This document shows, in pieces, positions 1 to 7,524 of a stretch of 36,568 nucleotides of DNA (its first letter is position 1; each line of letters starts with the position of its first letter). The notes below the pieces were generated by a model. The model was not told the DNA's origin. It saw nothing but the letters and a program-made list of their open reading frames with translations, and ran no database searches. A program made the translations under genes and the position numbers. The DNA comes from Clostridia bacterium (lineage in GTDB: Bacteria > Bacillota > Clostridia > Christensenellales > CAG-138), in NCBI GenBank assembly GCA_030533005.1, contig JAUNJX010000021.1:1-36568 (forward strand), given 5' to 3'.

Positions 1-17
1 TCCTCCCTCGGTTATAA

Positions 18-50
18 AAGCCCTGTTCAATTCAAAATCGAACAGGGCTT
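18..50. terminator. Inverted repeat, probable terminator of a gene left of the window
   Basis: Perfect 11-bp arms (AAGCCCTGTTC at 18-28 and its complement at 40-50) enclose an 11-nt loop. T-rich sequence follows on both sides (CTCTTGACTTTTTT on the right; TTTTATAA when read on the minus strand), so it may work in both directions. No gene in the window ends here, so it most likely closes a transcript that begins outside. Confidence 0.6.
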
Positions 51-95
51 CTCTTGACTTTTTTCTTCTCTACTTTTCCTTGACAGGTTCAGTTT

Positions 96-122
96 GGCGG
101 CCGGCAGGCCGCCTTTTTTTTT
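96..122 (+). terminator. Rho-independent terminator
   Basis: Arms GGCGGCC (96-102) and GGCCGCC (107-113) flank a 4-nt loop and are followed directly by nine T residues. This is a textbook plus-strand intrinsic terminator that insulates the uronate operon from upstream transcription. The gene it serves lies outside the window. Confidence 0.85.
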
Positions 123-130
123 GCGCGTGT

Positions 131-142
131 ACAAAAACGTTT
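131..142. promoter_or_regulatory. Candidate upstream LacI-family operator (copy 1)
   Basis: The 12-mer ACAAAAACGTTT occurs here, extended to the palindrome AAAACGTTTT (134-143). An identical 12-mer lies at 277-288. A central CG dyad in an A/T palindrome is typical of LacI-family operators. The two copies start 146 bp apart, a distance that would allow DNA looping. The rest of 123-237 shows no gene or other recognisable signal. Confidence 0.5.
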
Positions 143-237
143 TGTTTTTGGCCTGCGCGGCGAATTTTCTGCGCCGATCGCGCGAAATAGCCGCAAAATC
201 GCTGAAAAAGCAGGGTCGTAAAATCAAAGAATGGGAA

Positions 238-266
238 TTGACAGGCGCGAAAGAAGATATTATACT
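238..266 (+). promoter_or_regulatory. Sigma-A-type promoter of the uronate operon
   Basis: A perfect -35 TTGACA (238-243), a 17-nt spacer and -10 TATACT (261-266, 5 of 6 consensus bases) lie 60 bp before the regulator start. Transcription would begin near 273, just before the second operator copy. No other strong promoter was noticed before the genes that follow, so it probably drives the whole operon down to the terminator at 8937-8968. Confidence 0.75.
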
Positions 267-276
267 ACAGCTAACA

Positions 277-288
277 ACAAAAACGTTT
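277..288. promoter_or_regulatory. Candidate LacI-family operator at the transcription start (copy 2)
   Basis: Second copy of ACAAAAACGTTT, with the dyad AAACGTTT at 281-288. It lies immediately downstream of the predicted start point, where bound repressor would block initiation. Together with copy 1 it suggests autoregulation and control of the whole uronate operon by the adjacent LacI-type gene. Confidence 0.55.
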
Positions 289-325
289 CAGTAACCAAAC
301 GCATCTTTGCCCTGAGGTAGATAGA

Positions 326-1390
326 GTGGAAAAACGCATCACCATCAAGGATATAGCCAAGCAGGCCGGCGTGTCGCTGGGGACGGTACACTGCGCGCTC
401 AACGGAAAGAGCGGCGTGGGCGAGGAGACGCGCGCGCGCGTCATCGCCATCGCCAACGAAATGGGATATCGTGTCAATGGGGCGGCGGCGTCGCTCAAGC
501 GCGGGCCTTTGCGCATCGCGGCGGCGTTTCCCGGCCTTACCACGGAGAGCCAGTATTATTTTTCCTTCGTGTGGGAGGGCGTGCGCGCCTATATCGATAC
601 GCTGCTCGATTACAATGTCGAGCTTTTGGAAACGCCCTTTTACGGCGGCGCCAACAACCAGACCAACGCGTTGTCCGCGCTTTTGAAGGATGAACGCATC
701 GACGGGCTGCTCACCACGGGCTATACGGAGGTTTGCGGGCGCGTGTCGCTGCGCGAATTTGAAGAACGCCATGTGCCGGTGGTGCTTGTGGGCAACGACG
801 TGCCCCAATCCAGCCGCCTTTGCTGCGTGCAGCCGCACTATCGCATCATCGGGCGCACGCTCGCGGAGCTGCTGTCCCGGCAGACGTCCGGCGGCATATT
901 GCTGCTTTCCGGCGACGTGATGGATCCGTCCCACTATCAGGTGGTTGGCGGCTTTGACGAATATGTGCAGGAGCATGCGCTTCCCAACCCCATCTATAAG
1001 GTGCATCTTTCCGGCGGCAATGCGGAAGCGTACGCCCGCGTGCTGCGGGAGCTTGCACAAAACGGCGATATCGCCGCCTGCTGCGCCGTAAACGCGCGCG
1101 GCAGCGTCCTTCTTGGCAACGCCCTTTGCGAAACCGGAAAGGCGGGGCGCATACCCGCCGTGGGCAGCGACCTGTTCGCGGAGAACGTGCGCTTTTTGAA
1201 GGATGGCGTATTCACGAATCTTTTGTATAAAAAGCCCTATTCCCAAGCCTATACCGCCACCAAATATCTTGCGGATTTCCTCCTTCGCGGGGCGCGTCCC
1301 GCAAACGACGTGATCTACCTTGGCAACGAGGTGATCTTCCAAAGCAGCCTGCCCATGTACGATAACGGGCTGTTTCGGCTGATTCGATAG
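326..1390 (+). CDS. LacI-family transcriptional regulator of the uronate operon
   Basis: A 354-residue protein with an N-terminal LacI helix-turn-helix (about residues 5-27, ITIKDIAKQAGVSLGTV) and hinge helix region to about 60, followed by a periplasmic-binding-protein-like ligand domain. The start is GTG at 326, set by a GAGG Shine-Dalgarno at 314-317 with good spacing; no ATG fits. It is the first gene of the operon and lies behind a strong promoter and two matching dyads, so it very likely represses its own operon and is relieved by a uronate or an intermediate. Recognition residues and inducer cannot be inferred from sequence alone. Family assignment is firm; the ligand is inference from context. 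Confidence 0.9.
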   Translation: MEKRITIKDIAKQAGVSLGTVHCALNGKSGVGEETRARVIAIANEMGYRVNGAAASLKRGPLRIAAAFPGLTTESQYYFSFVWEGVRAYIDTLLDYNVELLETPFYGGANNQTNALSALLKDERIDGLLTTGYTEVCGRVSLREFEERHVPVVLVGNDVPQSSRLCCVQPHYRIIGRTLAELLSRQTSGGILLLSGDVMDPSHYQVVGGFDEYVQEHALPNPIYKVHLSGGNAEAYARVLRELAQNGDIAACCAVNARGSVLLGNALCETGKAGRIPAVGSDLFAENVRFLKDGVFTNLLYKKPYSQAYTATKYLADFLLRGARPANDVIYLGNEVIFQSSLPMYDNGLFRLIR

Positions 1391-1452
1391 CGGTTGCCGC
1401 AAAGCGGCGGCAAGGATATATAGCAAGCAAAGAACGAAAGGATGAACAACAC

Positions 1453-2856
1453 ATGCAGATTTATGAAAAATCCAGACACACCAGCGGCGCTACCACCGTC
1501 AGCATGGCCCGTGAAGCGGAGCGGGACGTACTTGTGATCGAGGGTCGGAATCCCGGCTTTGCGGGCGAGGTGCGCGAGGGCGCGATCATAGCCCCTGCGG
1601 ATCACCAAAGCGCCGTGCTGCTGCGACAGCTGTTTCCCTTCACAGCGCCCCGCCCCGTGCTTTCGAGCATACGCACCGTGGGCTTGGGCGACAGGCTGGG
1701 CATCGCCACCCCCGGCCACATTCGCGTGATGGAAAATTACGACGCCGTGCCCATACTCGCCCAGCAGTCCATTCGGGAATTGAACCTGACCGAGCGCACC
1801 TTTATGGACGTGCTGGACTGTGCGACCTTCGCGGTGTTCCGCGAGGATTTCCAGCGCGGCTTTGGCGCGGACGGCGATCACCTCAAGACAGACGACGAGG
1901 TGGAATATGCCCTTGGCTGCGGCTACAGCATGATCACCCTGGATTGCAGCGAGCATATCCGCAACGATGTGGCCGACATGACGGACGAGCAGGTCAACGC
2001 CGCCTACCAGCCCGACCAAGAGATGGAGAAGCTGTATCTTGGCAAATCCTTCAAGGTGGAGGATCACACCATCGAATTCCCCGAAATGGAATACAAGCGC
2101 ACCGCACTCATCTACGGCGCGGCGCTCGATCATGCTGCGGGCATCTACAGCCGCCACGTCAAGGGCAAGCCCGTGGACTTTGAAATTTCCATCGACGAGA
2201 CCATGACCCCCACCACGCCCGCGCAGCACTACTTTGTCGCAAGCGAGCTGACCCGCCGCGGCGTGGCGTTCGCCACCGTCGCCCCCCGCTTCTGCGGCGA
2301 ATTCCAAAAGGGCATCGACTATATAGGCGACCTTGCGCAGTTCACGCGCGAGCTTGACGTGCACGCGGCTATCGCCCGCGCGTTCGGGTATAAGCTTAGC
2401 ATCCATTCCGGCTCTGACAAGTTTTCCGTGTTCCCCATCATAGGCAAGCTCACGCGCGGCAACTTCCATGTCAAGACCGCCGGCACCAACTGGCTGGAGG
2501 CCATGCGCGTGGTCGCCATGACGGACGCGGCGCTCTACCGCGAGGTGCATGCGTTTGCGCTCTCCGCTTTTGACGAGGCGACCAAGTATTACCACGTCAC
2601 CACCGACCTTTCCAAAATTCCCGCGCTGGATACGCTCAAGGACAGCGAGCTTCCCGACCTGTTCTCGCAAAACGACGCGCGGCAGCTCATCCACATCACC
2701 TATGGATTGATCCTCACGGCCAAGAATGCGGATGGCGCCTCCCGCTTTAAGGAACGGCTCTATAAGCTTTGGCGGGAGAATGAGGAAACCTACTACAAGT
2801 GTCTTGCGCAGCATATCGGCAGGCATATGCGGCTTTTATACCAGGATATCCGATGA
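1453..2856 (+). CDS. uxaE: Tagaturonate 3-epimerase (UxaE)
   Basis: The 467-residue protein resembles the UxaE family first characterised in Thermotoga, which interconverts D-tagaturonate and D-fructuronate and so lets galacturonate enter the glucuronate branch without the UxaB/UxaA altronate route. Recognisable stretches are the DETMTPTTPAQHYF region (about residues 249-262) and the following HSGSDKFSV region. Length fits the family. Start ATG has AAAGGATG upstream. The downstream gene's Shine-Dalgarno overlaps this gene's stop codon, so the two are translationally linked. Its neighbours UxaC and a UxuB-type reductase supply the preceding and following steps. Catalytic metal ligands were not assigned. 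Confidence 0.85.
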   Translation: MQIYEKSRHTSGATTVSMAREAERDVLVIEGRNPGFAGEVREGAIIAPADHQSAVLLRQLFPFTAPRPVLSSIRTVGLGDRLGIATPGHIRVMENYDAVPILAQQSIRELNLTERTFMDVLDCATFAVFREDFQRGFGADGDHLKTDDEVEYALGCGYSMITLDCSEHIRNDVADMTDEQVNAAYQPDQEMEKLYLGKSFKVEDHTIEFPEMEYKRTALIYGAALDHAAGIYSRHVKGKPVDFEISIDETMTPTTPAQHYFVASELTRRGVAFATVAPRFCGEFQKGIDYIGDLAQFTRELDVHAAIARAFGYKLSIHSGSDKFSVFPIIGKLTRGNFHVKTAGTNWLEAMRVVAMTDAALYREVHAFALSAFDEATKYYHVTTDLSKIPALDTLKDSELPDLFSQNDARQLIHITYGLILTAKNADGASRFKERLYKLWRENEETYYKCLAQHIGRHMRLLYQDIR

Positions 2857-2870
2857 GGGAGGAAAGAAAA

Positions 2871-3929
2871 ATGAAGAAATATGCCATCGCGTGCCCCACC
2901 AGCATGGGCGTGCGCATCACCCCGGCGGAGCGCCAGCCCGTGCAGACCAGCCACCAGTTTTACATGCAGGCGACCAGCGCCGAATCCAACGTCTTGAACA
3001 TCGCCTCCTCCTTGGGGAACGAATGTCTCGTGCTTACGAAGTTTGTCGAGGGCAGCCCCGTGGCGCAGTTTATCCAAAGCGAGCTTCGCTTCCGCAACAT
3101 TCGCTATGAGGGCGCGACCGTCGCGCAGGGCGGCCCGTGGGGCTACCGGCACCAGTTTAACATCGCGGACGCGGGCTTTGGCATGCGCGGCCCCCGCGTA
3201 TGGAACGACCGTGCGGGCGAGGTCGGCTGCACGCTCTCCATCGACGAATTCGATATCGAGCGCCTGTTCGGGCAGGAGGGCATCGAGATACTGCACATCT
3301 CGGGTCTGATCGCAGCGCTTTCTCATGAGACCAGCGTCTTTTGCGCGGCGCTTGCAAGGGCTGCCAAGAAATACGGCACGCGCGTTTCCTTTGATCTGAA
3401 CTATCGCGCGTCCTTCTGGAAGGGTCGGGAGGAGGAGCTTTCCGCCATTTTTGAGGAGATTGCGTCGCTTGCGGATGTGCTGGTGGGCAACGAGGAGGAC
3501 TTTCAGCTTTGCCTTGGCATCCATGGCCCGGAGGCCGGCGGCAAGGATATCGCCGCCAAGATCGACGGCTTCAAGGGCATGATTGCGGAAGTCGAGAAGC
3601 ACTACCCCAACGCCCGCTTCTTTGCAACGACGCTGCGGCAGGTGCTCAACGCCAATTCCCACCTTTGGGGCGCGATCGTGCACGCGGACGGGGCGTGGTT
3701 CGTGGAGGAGCCGCGCGAGATACCGGTGCTTGACCGCATCGGCGGCGGAGACGGCTTCACCGGCGGCCTGCTCTACGGTATTTTGAAGGGCTGGGACGCG
3801 GAGAGATGCATGCAGTTTGGCTGGGCGACGGGCGCTTTGGCCGCGACCTCCGTCAACGACTATGCCACGCCTGCCGACGAGGAGCAGGTATGGGCCATCT
3901 ATCAGGGAAATGCGAGGGTAAAAAGATGA
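2871..3929 (+). CDS. kdgK: PfkB-family sugar-acid kinase (annotated type: 2-keto-3-deoxygluconate kinase)
   Basis: A 352-residue ribokinase/PfkB-fold kinase. The C-terminal signature RIGGGDGFTGG places the catalytic base at D294, and the RGPRVWNDRAG segment is typical of the KDG-kinase branch. The ATG at 2871 is chosen over an upstream in-frame start because it follows GAGGGAGG at the end of uxaE. Its stop overlaps the gnd start (ATGA). The standard role would be KDG to KDPG, but neither mannonate dehydratase nor KDPG aldolase is encoded in this operon. Because the next gene consumes 6-phosphogluconate, gluconate (or mannonate) is an equally plausible substrate. The family is clear, the substrate is not. 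Confidence 0.8.
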   Translation: MKKYAIACPTSMGVRITPAERQPVQTSHQFYMQATSAESNVLNIASSLGNECLVLTKFVEGSPVAQFIQSELRFRNIRYEGATVAQGGPWGYRHQFNIADAGFGMRGPRVWNDRAGEVGCTLSIDEFDIERLFGQEGIEILHISGLIAALSHETSVFCAALARAAKKYGTRVSFDLNYRASFWKGREEELSAIFEEIASLADVLVGNEEDFQLCLGIHGPEAGGKDIAAKIDGFKGMIAEVEKHYPNARFFATTLRQVLNANSHLWGAIVHADGAWFVEEPREIPVLDRIGGGDGFTGGLLYGILKGWDAERCMQFGWATGALAATSVNDYATPADEEQVWAIYQGNARVKR

Positions 3930-5377
3930 AACAAGCGGATATCGGTTTGATCGGTCTCGCCGTCATGGGCGAAAATCTGGTGATGAACATGGAGTCTAAG
4001 GGCTTCACCGTGGCGGTGTTCAACCGCACGACGGAGAAGGTGGATCATTTTGTGGAAGGGCGCGCCAAGGGCAAAAACATCATCGGCTGCCATTCCATTG
4101 AAGAAATGAAGGATGCGCTCAAAAAGCCCCGCAAGGTCATGCTGATGGTCAAGGCGGGCAGCGCCGTGGACGACTATATCGAAAAGCTGCTTGCTGTGTT
4201 GGAGCCGGGCGATATCATCATCGACGGCGGCAACAGCCACTTCCCCGACACCATCCGCCGCACGGCGTATGTGGAGAGCAAGGGGCTATTGTATGTGGGC
4301 ACCGGCGTATCCGGCGGCGAGGAGGGCGCGCTTAAGGGCCCTTCCATGATGCCCGGCGGGAGCCCTGCGGCGTGGGAATATGTCAAGCCCATCTTTCAGG
4401 CGATCTGCGCGCATGTGGAGGACGGAAGCCCCTGCTGCGAATGGGTAGGCGAAAACGGCGCGGGGCATTTTGTCAAGATGGTGCATAACGGCATTGAGTA
4501 TGGCGACATGCAATTGATCTGCGAAGCGTATCAGCTCATGCGGGACATGCTGGGGCTGTCCGCCAACGAGATGCACGACGTGTTTGCCGAATGGAACAAG
4601 ACGGAGCTTGACAGCTACCTTATCGAGATCACGCGGGACATCCTTGCCTATAAGGATACCGACGGCAAGCCCATCGTGGATAAGATACTCGACACGGCGG
4701 GTCAAAAGGGCACGGGCAAATGGACGGGTATCGCGGCGCTCGACGAGGGCGTGCCACTGACCCTCATCGGTGAAGCTGTGTTCGCGCGCTGTCTTTCCGC
4801 CATGAAGGCGGAGCGCGTCACGGCGGCCGCCGCCTTCAAGCGGGAAACGGTTCCCTTTACAGGCGATAAAAAAGCCTTTATCGAGGATATCAGAAAGGCG
4901 CTGTTCGCGTCCAAGATCATCTCCTATGCCCAAGGCTATACCCTCATGCGCGCGGCCGCCAAGACCTACGGCTGGAACCTCAACTATGGCGGCATCGCGC
5001 TGATGTGGCGCGGCGGCTGCATCATAAGGAGCGTGTTCTTAGGCAAGATCAAGGAAGCCTACGATAAAGACCCCGCGCTTTCCAACCTCCTGCTCGATCC
5101 CTATTTTAAGGAGGTTATGGAAAGCCTCATCCCCGCGTGGCGCAATGTCTGTTCTGCCGCCGTGACCCACGGCGTACCCGCCCCCGCCATGAACGCGGCG
5201 CTCAACTACTTTGACGGCTACACCTGCGCGCTGCTGCCCGCGAATCTCTTGCAGGCGCAGCGGGATTACTTCGGCGCGCACACCTATGAGCGGCTGGACG
5301 CGCCGCGCGGCGAATTCTATCATACCAACTGGACGGGGGAGGGCGGCGACACCGCTTCCTCTACCTACAACGCATAA
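3926..5377 (+). CDS. gnd: 6-phosphogluconate dehydrogenase, decarboxylating
   Basis: A 483-residue full-length GndA-type enzyme (the long form, about 470-480 residues). It has the N-terminal nucleotide site GLIGLAVMGENLVMN (residues 7-21), the NRTTEK segment that follows the second strand, the GGNSHFPDT loop, and the substrate signature GVSGGEEGALKGPSMMPGG followed by KMVHNGIEYGDMQ, which carries the catalytic Lys and Asn. It oxidises 6-phosphogluconate to ribulose-5-phosphate and CO2 with NAD(P)+. The ATG overlaps the kinase stop by four bases, with GCGAGGG ahead. A complete gnd placed inside a galacturonate operon is unusual and points to carbon leaving through gluconate-6-phosphate. Confidence 0.95.
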   Translation: MKQADIGLIGLAVMGENLVMNMESKGFTVAVFNRTTEKVDHFVEGRAKGKNIIGCHSIEEMKDALKKPRKVMLMVKAGSAVDDYIEKLLAVLEPGDIIIDGGNSHFPDTIRRTAYVESKGLLYVGTGVSGGEEGALKGPSMMPGGSPAAWEYVKPIFQAICAHVEDGSPCCEWVGENGAGHFVKMVHNGIEYGDMQLICEAYQLMRDMLGLSANEMHDVFAEWNKTELDSYLIEITRDILAYKDTDGKPIVDKILDTAGQKGTGKWTGIAALDEGVPLTLIGEAVFARCLSAMKAERVTAAAAFKRETVPFTGDKKAFIEDIRKALFASKIISYAQGYTLMRAAAKTYGWNLNYGGIALMWRGGCIIRSVFLGKIKEAYDKDPALSNLLLDPYFKEVMESLIPAWRNVCSAAVTHGVPAPAMNAALNYFDGYTCALLPANLLQAQRDYFGAHTYERLDAPRGEFYHTNWTGEGGDTASSTYNA

Positions 5378-5391
5378 GGAGGAAGAAAACC

Positions 5392-6243
5392 ATGCAATTG
5401 CCCTTTCAAGTGGATTTTTCGGGCAAGGTAGCCGTCGTGACGGGCGGCGCGGGCGTGCTGTGCGGCATGTTTGCAAAAGCCTTGGCCGCGTGCGGCGCGA
5501 AGGTCGCGGTGCTGGATTTGGCGGAGGATAAGGCGCAGCTCGTCGTGGACGCGATCAAAGCCGACGGCGGCGAAGCGATGGCCGTCAAGGTAAACGTGCT
5601 AGAGGCTGAGAGCGTCGAAGCCGCGCACCGGCAGGTGCTCAAAACCTTCGGTAAATGCAGCATACTCTTAAACGGTGCGGGCGGCAACAATCCCCGCGCC
5701 ACCTGCGACGACGAGTTCTTTGACGCCGCGACGCTTGCGGATCCCGAAAGGAAAAGCTTCTTTGATATCGATCCGGCGGGCTTTGACTTCGTGTTCGGGC
5801 TTAACATGAAGGGTACGCTGCTGCCCACGCAGGCGTTTGCCAAGGACATGCTGGACGAACCCGGCGGCGTCATCATGAACATCTCCTCCATGAACGCCTT
5901 TACGCCGCTTACGAAAATTCCCGCATATTCCGCGGCTAAAGCGGCTGTTTCCAACTTTACCCAGTGGCTTGCCGTGCACTTTGCCAAATCCGGCATCCGC
6001 GTCAACGCCATTGCGCCGGGGTTCTTTAGCACCGCGCAAAATGCCAAGCTTCTTTGGAACGACGACGGCACGCCCACGGCGCGCACGGGAAAGATTCTGC
6101 GCAACACCCCCATGGATCGCTTTGGCGAGGCGGAGGAGCTGATCGGCGGCATGCTTTATTTGATGGACAATAAGGCCGCAGGCTTCGTCACGGGCGTTGT
6201 GCTGCCCATCGACGGCGGATTTTCCGCCTATTCGGGGGTGTAA
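5392..6243 (+). CDS. uxuB: SDR-family D-mannonate oxidoreductase / fructuronate reductase
   Basis: A 283-residue short-chain dehydrogenase with the Rossmann motif VVTGGAGVLCG (residues 15-25), the LNGAGGNNP loop that replaces NNAG, the catalytic serine region NISSM (163-167) and the YSAAK dyad (Y179, K183). The GGAG[NG]NP-type insertion and length match the SDR mannonate oxidoreductases of Firmicutes, which reduce D-fructuronate to D-mannonate and are unrelated to the long-chain E. coli UxuB. AAGGAGGAAG lies just before the ATG. It directly follows UxaE's product in the pathway. An altronate or other uronate reductase role is possible but less likely given UxaE. Confidence 0.85.
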   Translation: MQLPFQVDFSGKVAVVTGGAGVLCGMFAKALAACGAKVAVLDLAEDKAQLVVDAIKADGGEAMAVKVNVLEAESVEAAHRQVLKTFGKCSILLNGAGGNNPRATCDDEFFDAATLADPERKSFFDIDPAGFDFVFGLNMKGTLLPTQAFAKDMLDEPGGVIMNISSMNAFTPLTKIPAYSAAKAAVSNFTQWLAVHFAKSGIRVNAIAPGFFSTAQNAKLLWNDDGTPTARTGKILRNTPMDRFGEAEELIGGMLYLMDNKAAGFVTGVVLPIDGGFSAYSGV

Positions 6244-6245
6244 AA

Positions 6246-7520
6246 ATGGAGCTTTGCTTGCGGGCGCAAACGCCGGACGGCTTGAGCGACGAACAGCTCA
6301 AGCAGGGGATACTTTCCATGCTTGCGGGGCGTCCCGCCAAAAGGGTGCTCATCATCCCGCCGGATTTTACGCGGTTTTTCAGCAAGGCGGGCTTTATCAC
6401 CAACGTCTGCTATCACCATTATGCAGCGCTCGGCGCGCAGGTGGATATCCTCCCCGCCTTGGGTACGCATGTGCCCGTCACGCGCGCGCAGGCGGCGGAG
6501 ATGTTCGGCGACGTTCCCTTCGAGCTGTTTTTGACGCATAACTGGCGCACGGACGTGGTGCGGCTAGGCGAGCTTTCGGCGGAGTATATGCAAAGCATCA
6601 CCGAAAATCTCTGGCAGGAGCCCGTCAGCGTCGAGGTGAACCGCCGCATCATGGACGAAAGCTACGACCTCATTCTTTCCCCGGGGCAGGTGGTGCCCCA
6701 CGAGGTCATCGGCATGGCCAACCACAGCAAGAATTTGTTCGTGGGCGTGGGCGGCTCGGACATGATCAACAAATCCCACATGGTGGGCGCGGTCTACGGC
6801 ATGGAGCGCATGATGGGCAAGGATCACACCCCCGTGCGGCAGATGTTCGATACGGCGCTCGAACGCTACTTGAAGGATCGCCCCATACTCTTTTTGCTCA
6901 CGGTGACGACCGCCCCCGGCGGCGTGATCCGCACGCACGGCCTGTTTGCGGGCGCGGAGCGGGACGCGCTGGAGGCGGCAATCGCCCTTGCACAGCAAAA
7001 GAACATCGATTTTGTGGAGCGCGGGCTAAAAAAGTGCGTGGTGTATCTTGACCCCAAGGAATTTAAGAGCACATGGCTTGGCAACAAGGCGATCTATCGC
7101 ACGCGCATGGCCATGGCGGACGGCGGGGAGCTGATCGTGCTGGCTCCCGGCGTGGAGCGCTTTGGCGAGGACGAGGCTGTGGATAAGCTCATCCGCAAAT
7201 ATGGCTACTGCGGCAGGCTCAAGGTATTGGAGCTGTTTAAGGCGAACGCGGACTTAAGGGAAAATATGGGCGCCGCGGCGCATTTGATCCACGGCTCCTC
7301 CGACGGCAGGTTCAACATCACCTATGCCGTGAAGGATATCACCAAGGAGGAGATCGGAGGCGTCTGCTTCACCCCCGCCGATTACGAGGAGACGGCCAAG
7401 CGCTATGACCCCGAAAAGCTGGCGTATGGCTACAACACCCTGCCCGACGGCGAGGAGATATTCTTTATTCCCAATCCGGCCCTGGGGCTTTGGATCGACA
7501 AAGAAAGGTTTAACAGGTAA
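6246..7520 (+). CDS. LarA-superfamily nickel-pincer epimerase, candidate mannonate/gluconate 2-epimerase
   Basis: A 424-residue LarA/DUF2088 protein. All key positions of Lactobacillus LarA have counterparts: D40 and R43 (DFTR, cf. D72/R75), H75 in LGTH (cf. H108), H152 in VVPHEV (cf. H174), K162 in HSKN (cf. K184, which carries the nickel-pincer nucleotide) and H178 in NKSH (cf. H200). The H152-K162-H178 spacing (10 and 16) is exactly that of LarA. It is therefore likely an active 2-hydroxyacid racemase/epimerase. One characterised LarA branch interconverts D-gluconate and D-mannonate, which would bridge the UxuB-type reductase and Gnd here. The start is 3 bases after the uxuB stop. Substrate is inferred. 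The cofactor genes larB, larC and larE are not in this window. Confidence 0.8.
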   Translation: MELCLRAQTPDGLSDEQLKQGILSMLAGRPAKRVLIIPPDFTRFFSKAGFITNVCYHHYAALGAQVDILPALGTHVPVTRAQAAEMFGDVPFELFLTHNWRTDVVRLGELSAEYMQSITENLWQEPVSVEVNRRIMDESYDLILSPGQVVPHEVIGMANHSKNLFVGVGGSDMINKSHMVGAVYGMERMMGKDHTPVRQMFDTALERYLKDRPILFLLTVTTAPGGVIRTHGLFAGAERDALEAAIALAQQKNIDFVERGLKKCVVYLDPKEFKSTWLGNKAIYRTRMAMADGGELIVLAPGVERFGEDEAVDKLIRKYGYCGRLKVLELFKANADLRENMGAAAHLIHGSSDGRFNITYAVKDITKEEIGGVCFTPADYEETAKRYDPEKLAYGYNTLPDGEEIFFIPNPALGLWIDKERFNR

Positions 7521-7524
7521 GCGC

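Noticed and set aside
2799..2870. Longer N-terminus for the PfkB kinase
   Set aside because: It would overlap the end of uxaE and lacks a ribosome site, whereas the ATG at 2871 follows GAGGGAGG and begins a normal family N-terminus.
6246..7520. Lactate racemase as the literal function of the LarA homologue
   Set aside because: The gene is embedded in a uronate operon between hexonate enzymes and has no lactate gene or larBCE neighbours; superfamily members act on several 2-hydroxy acids.
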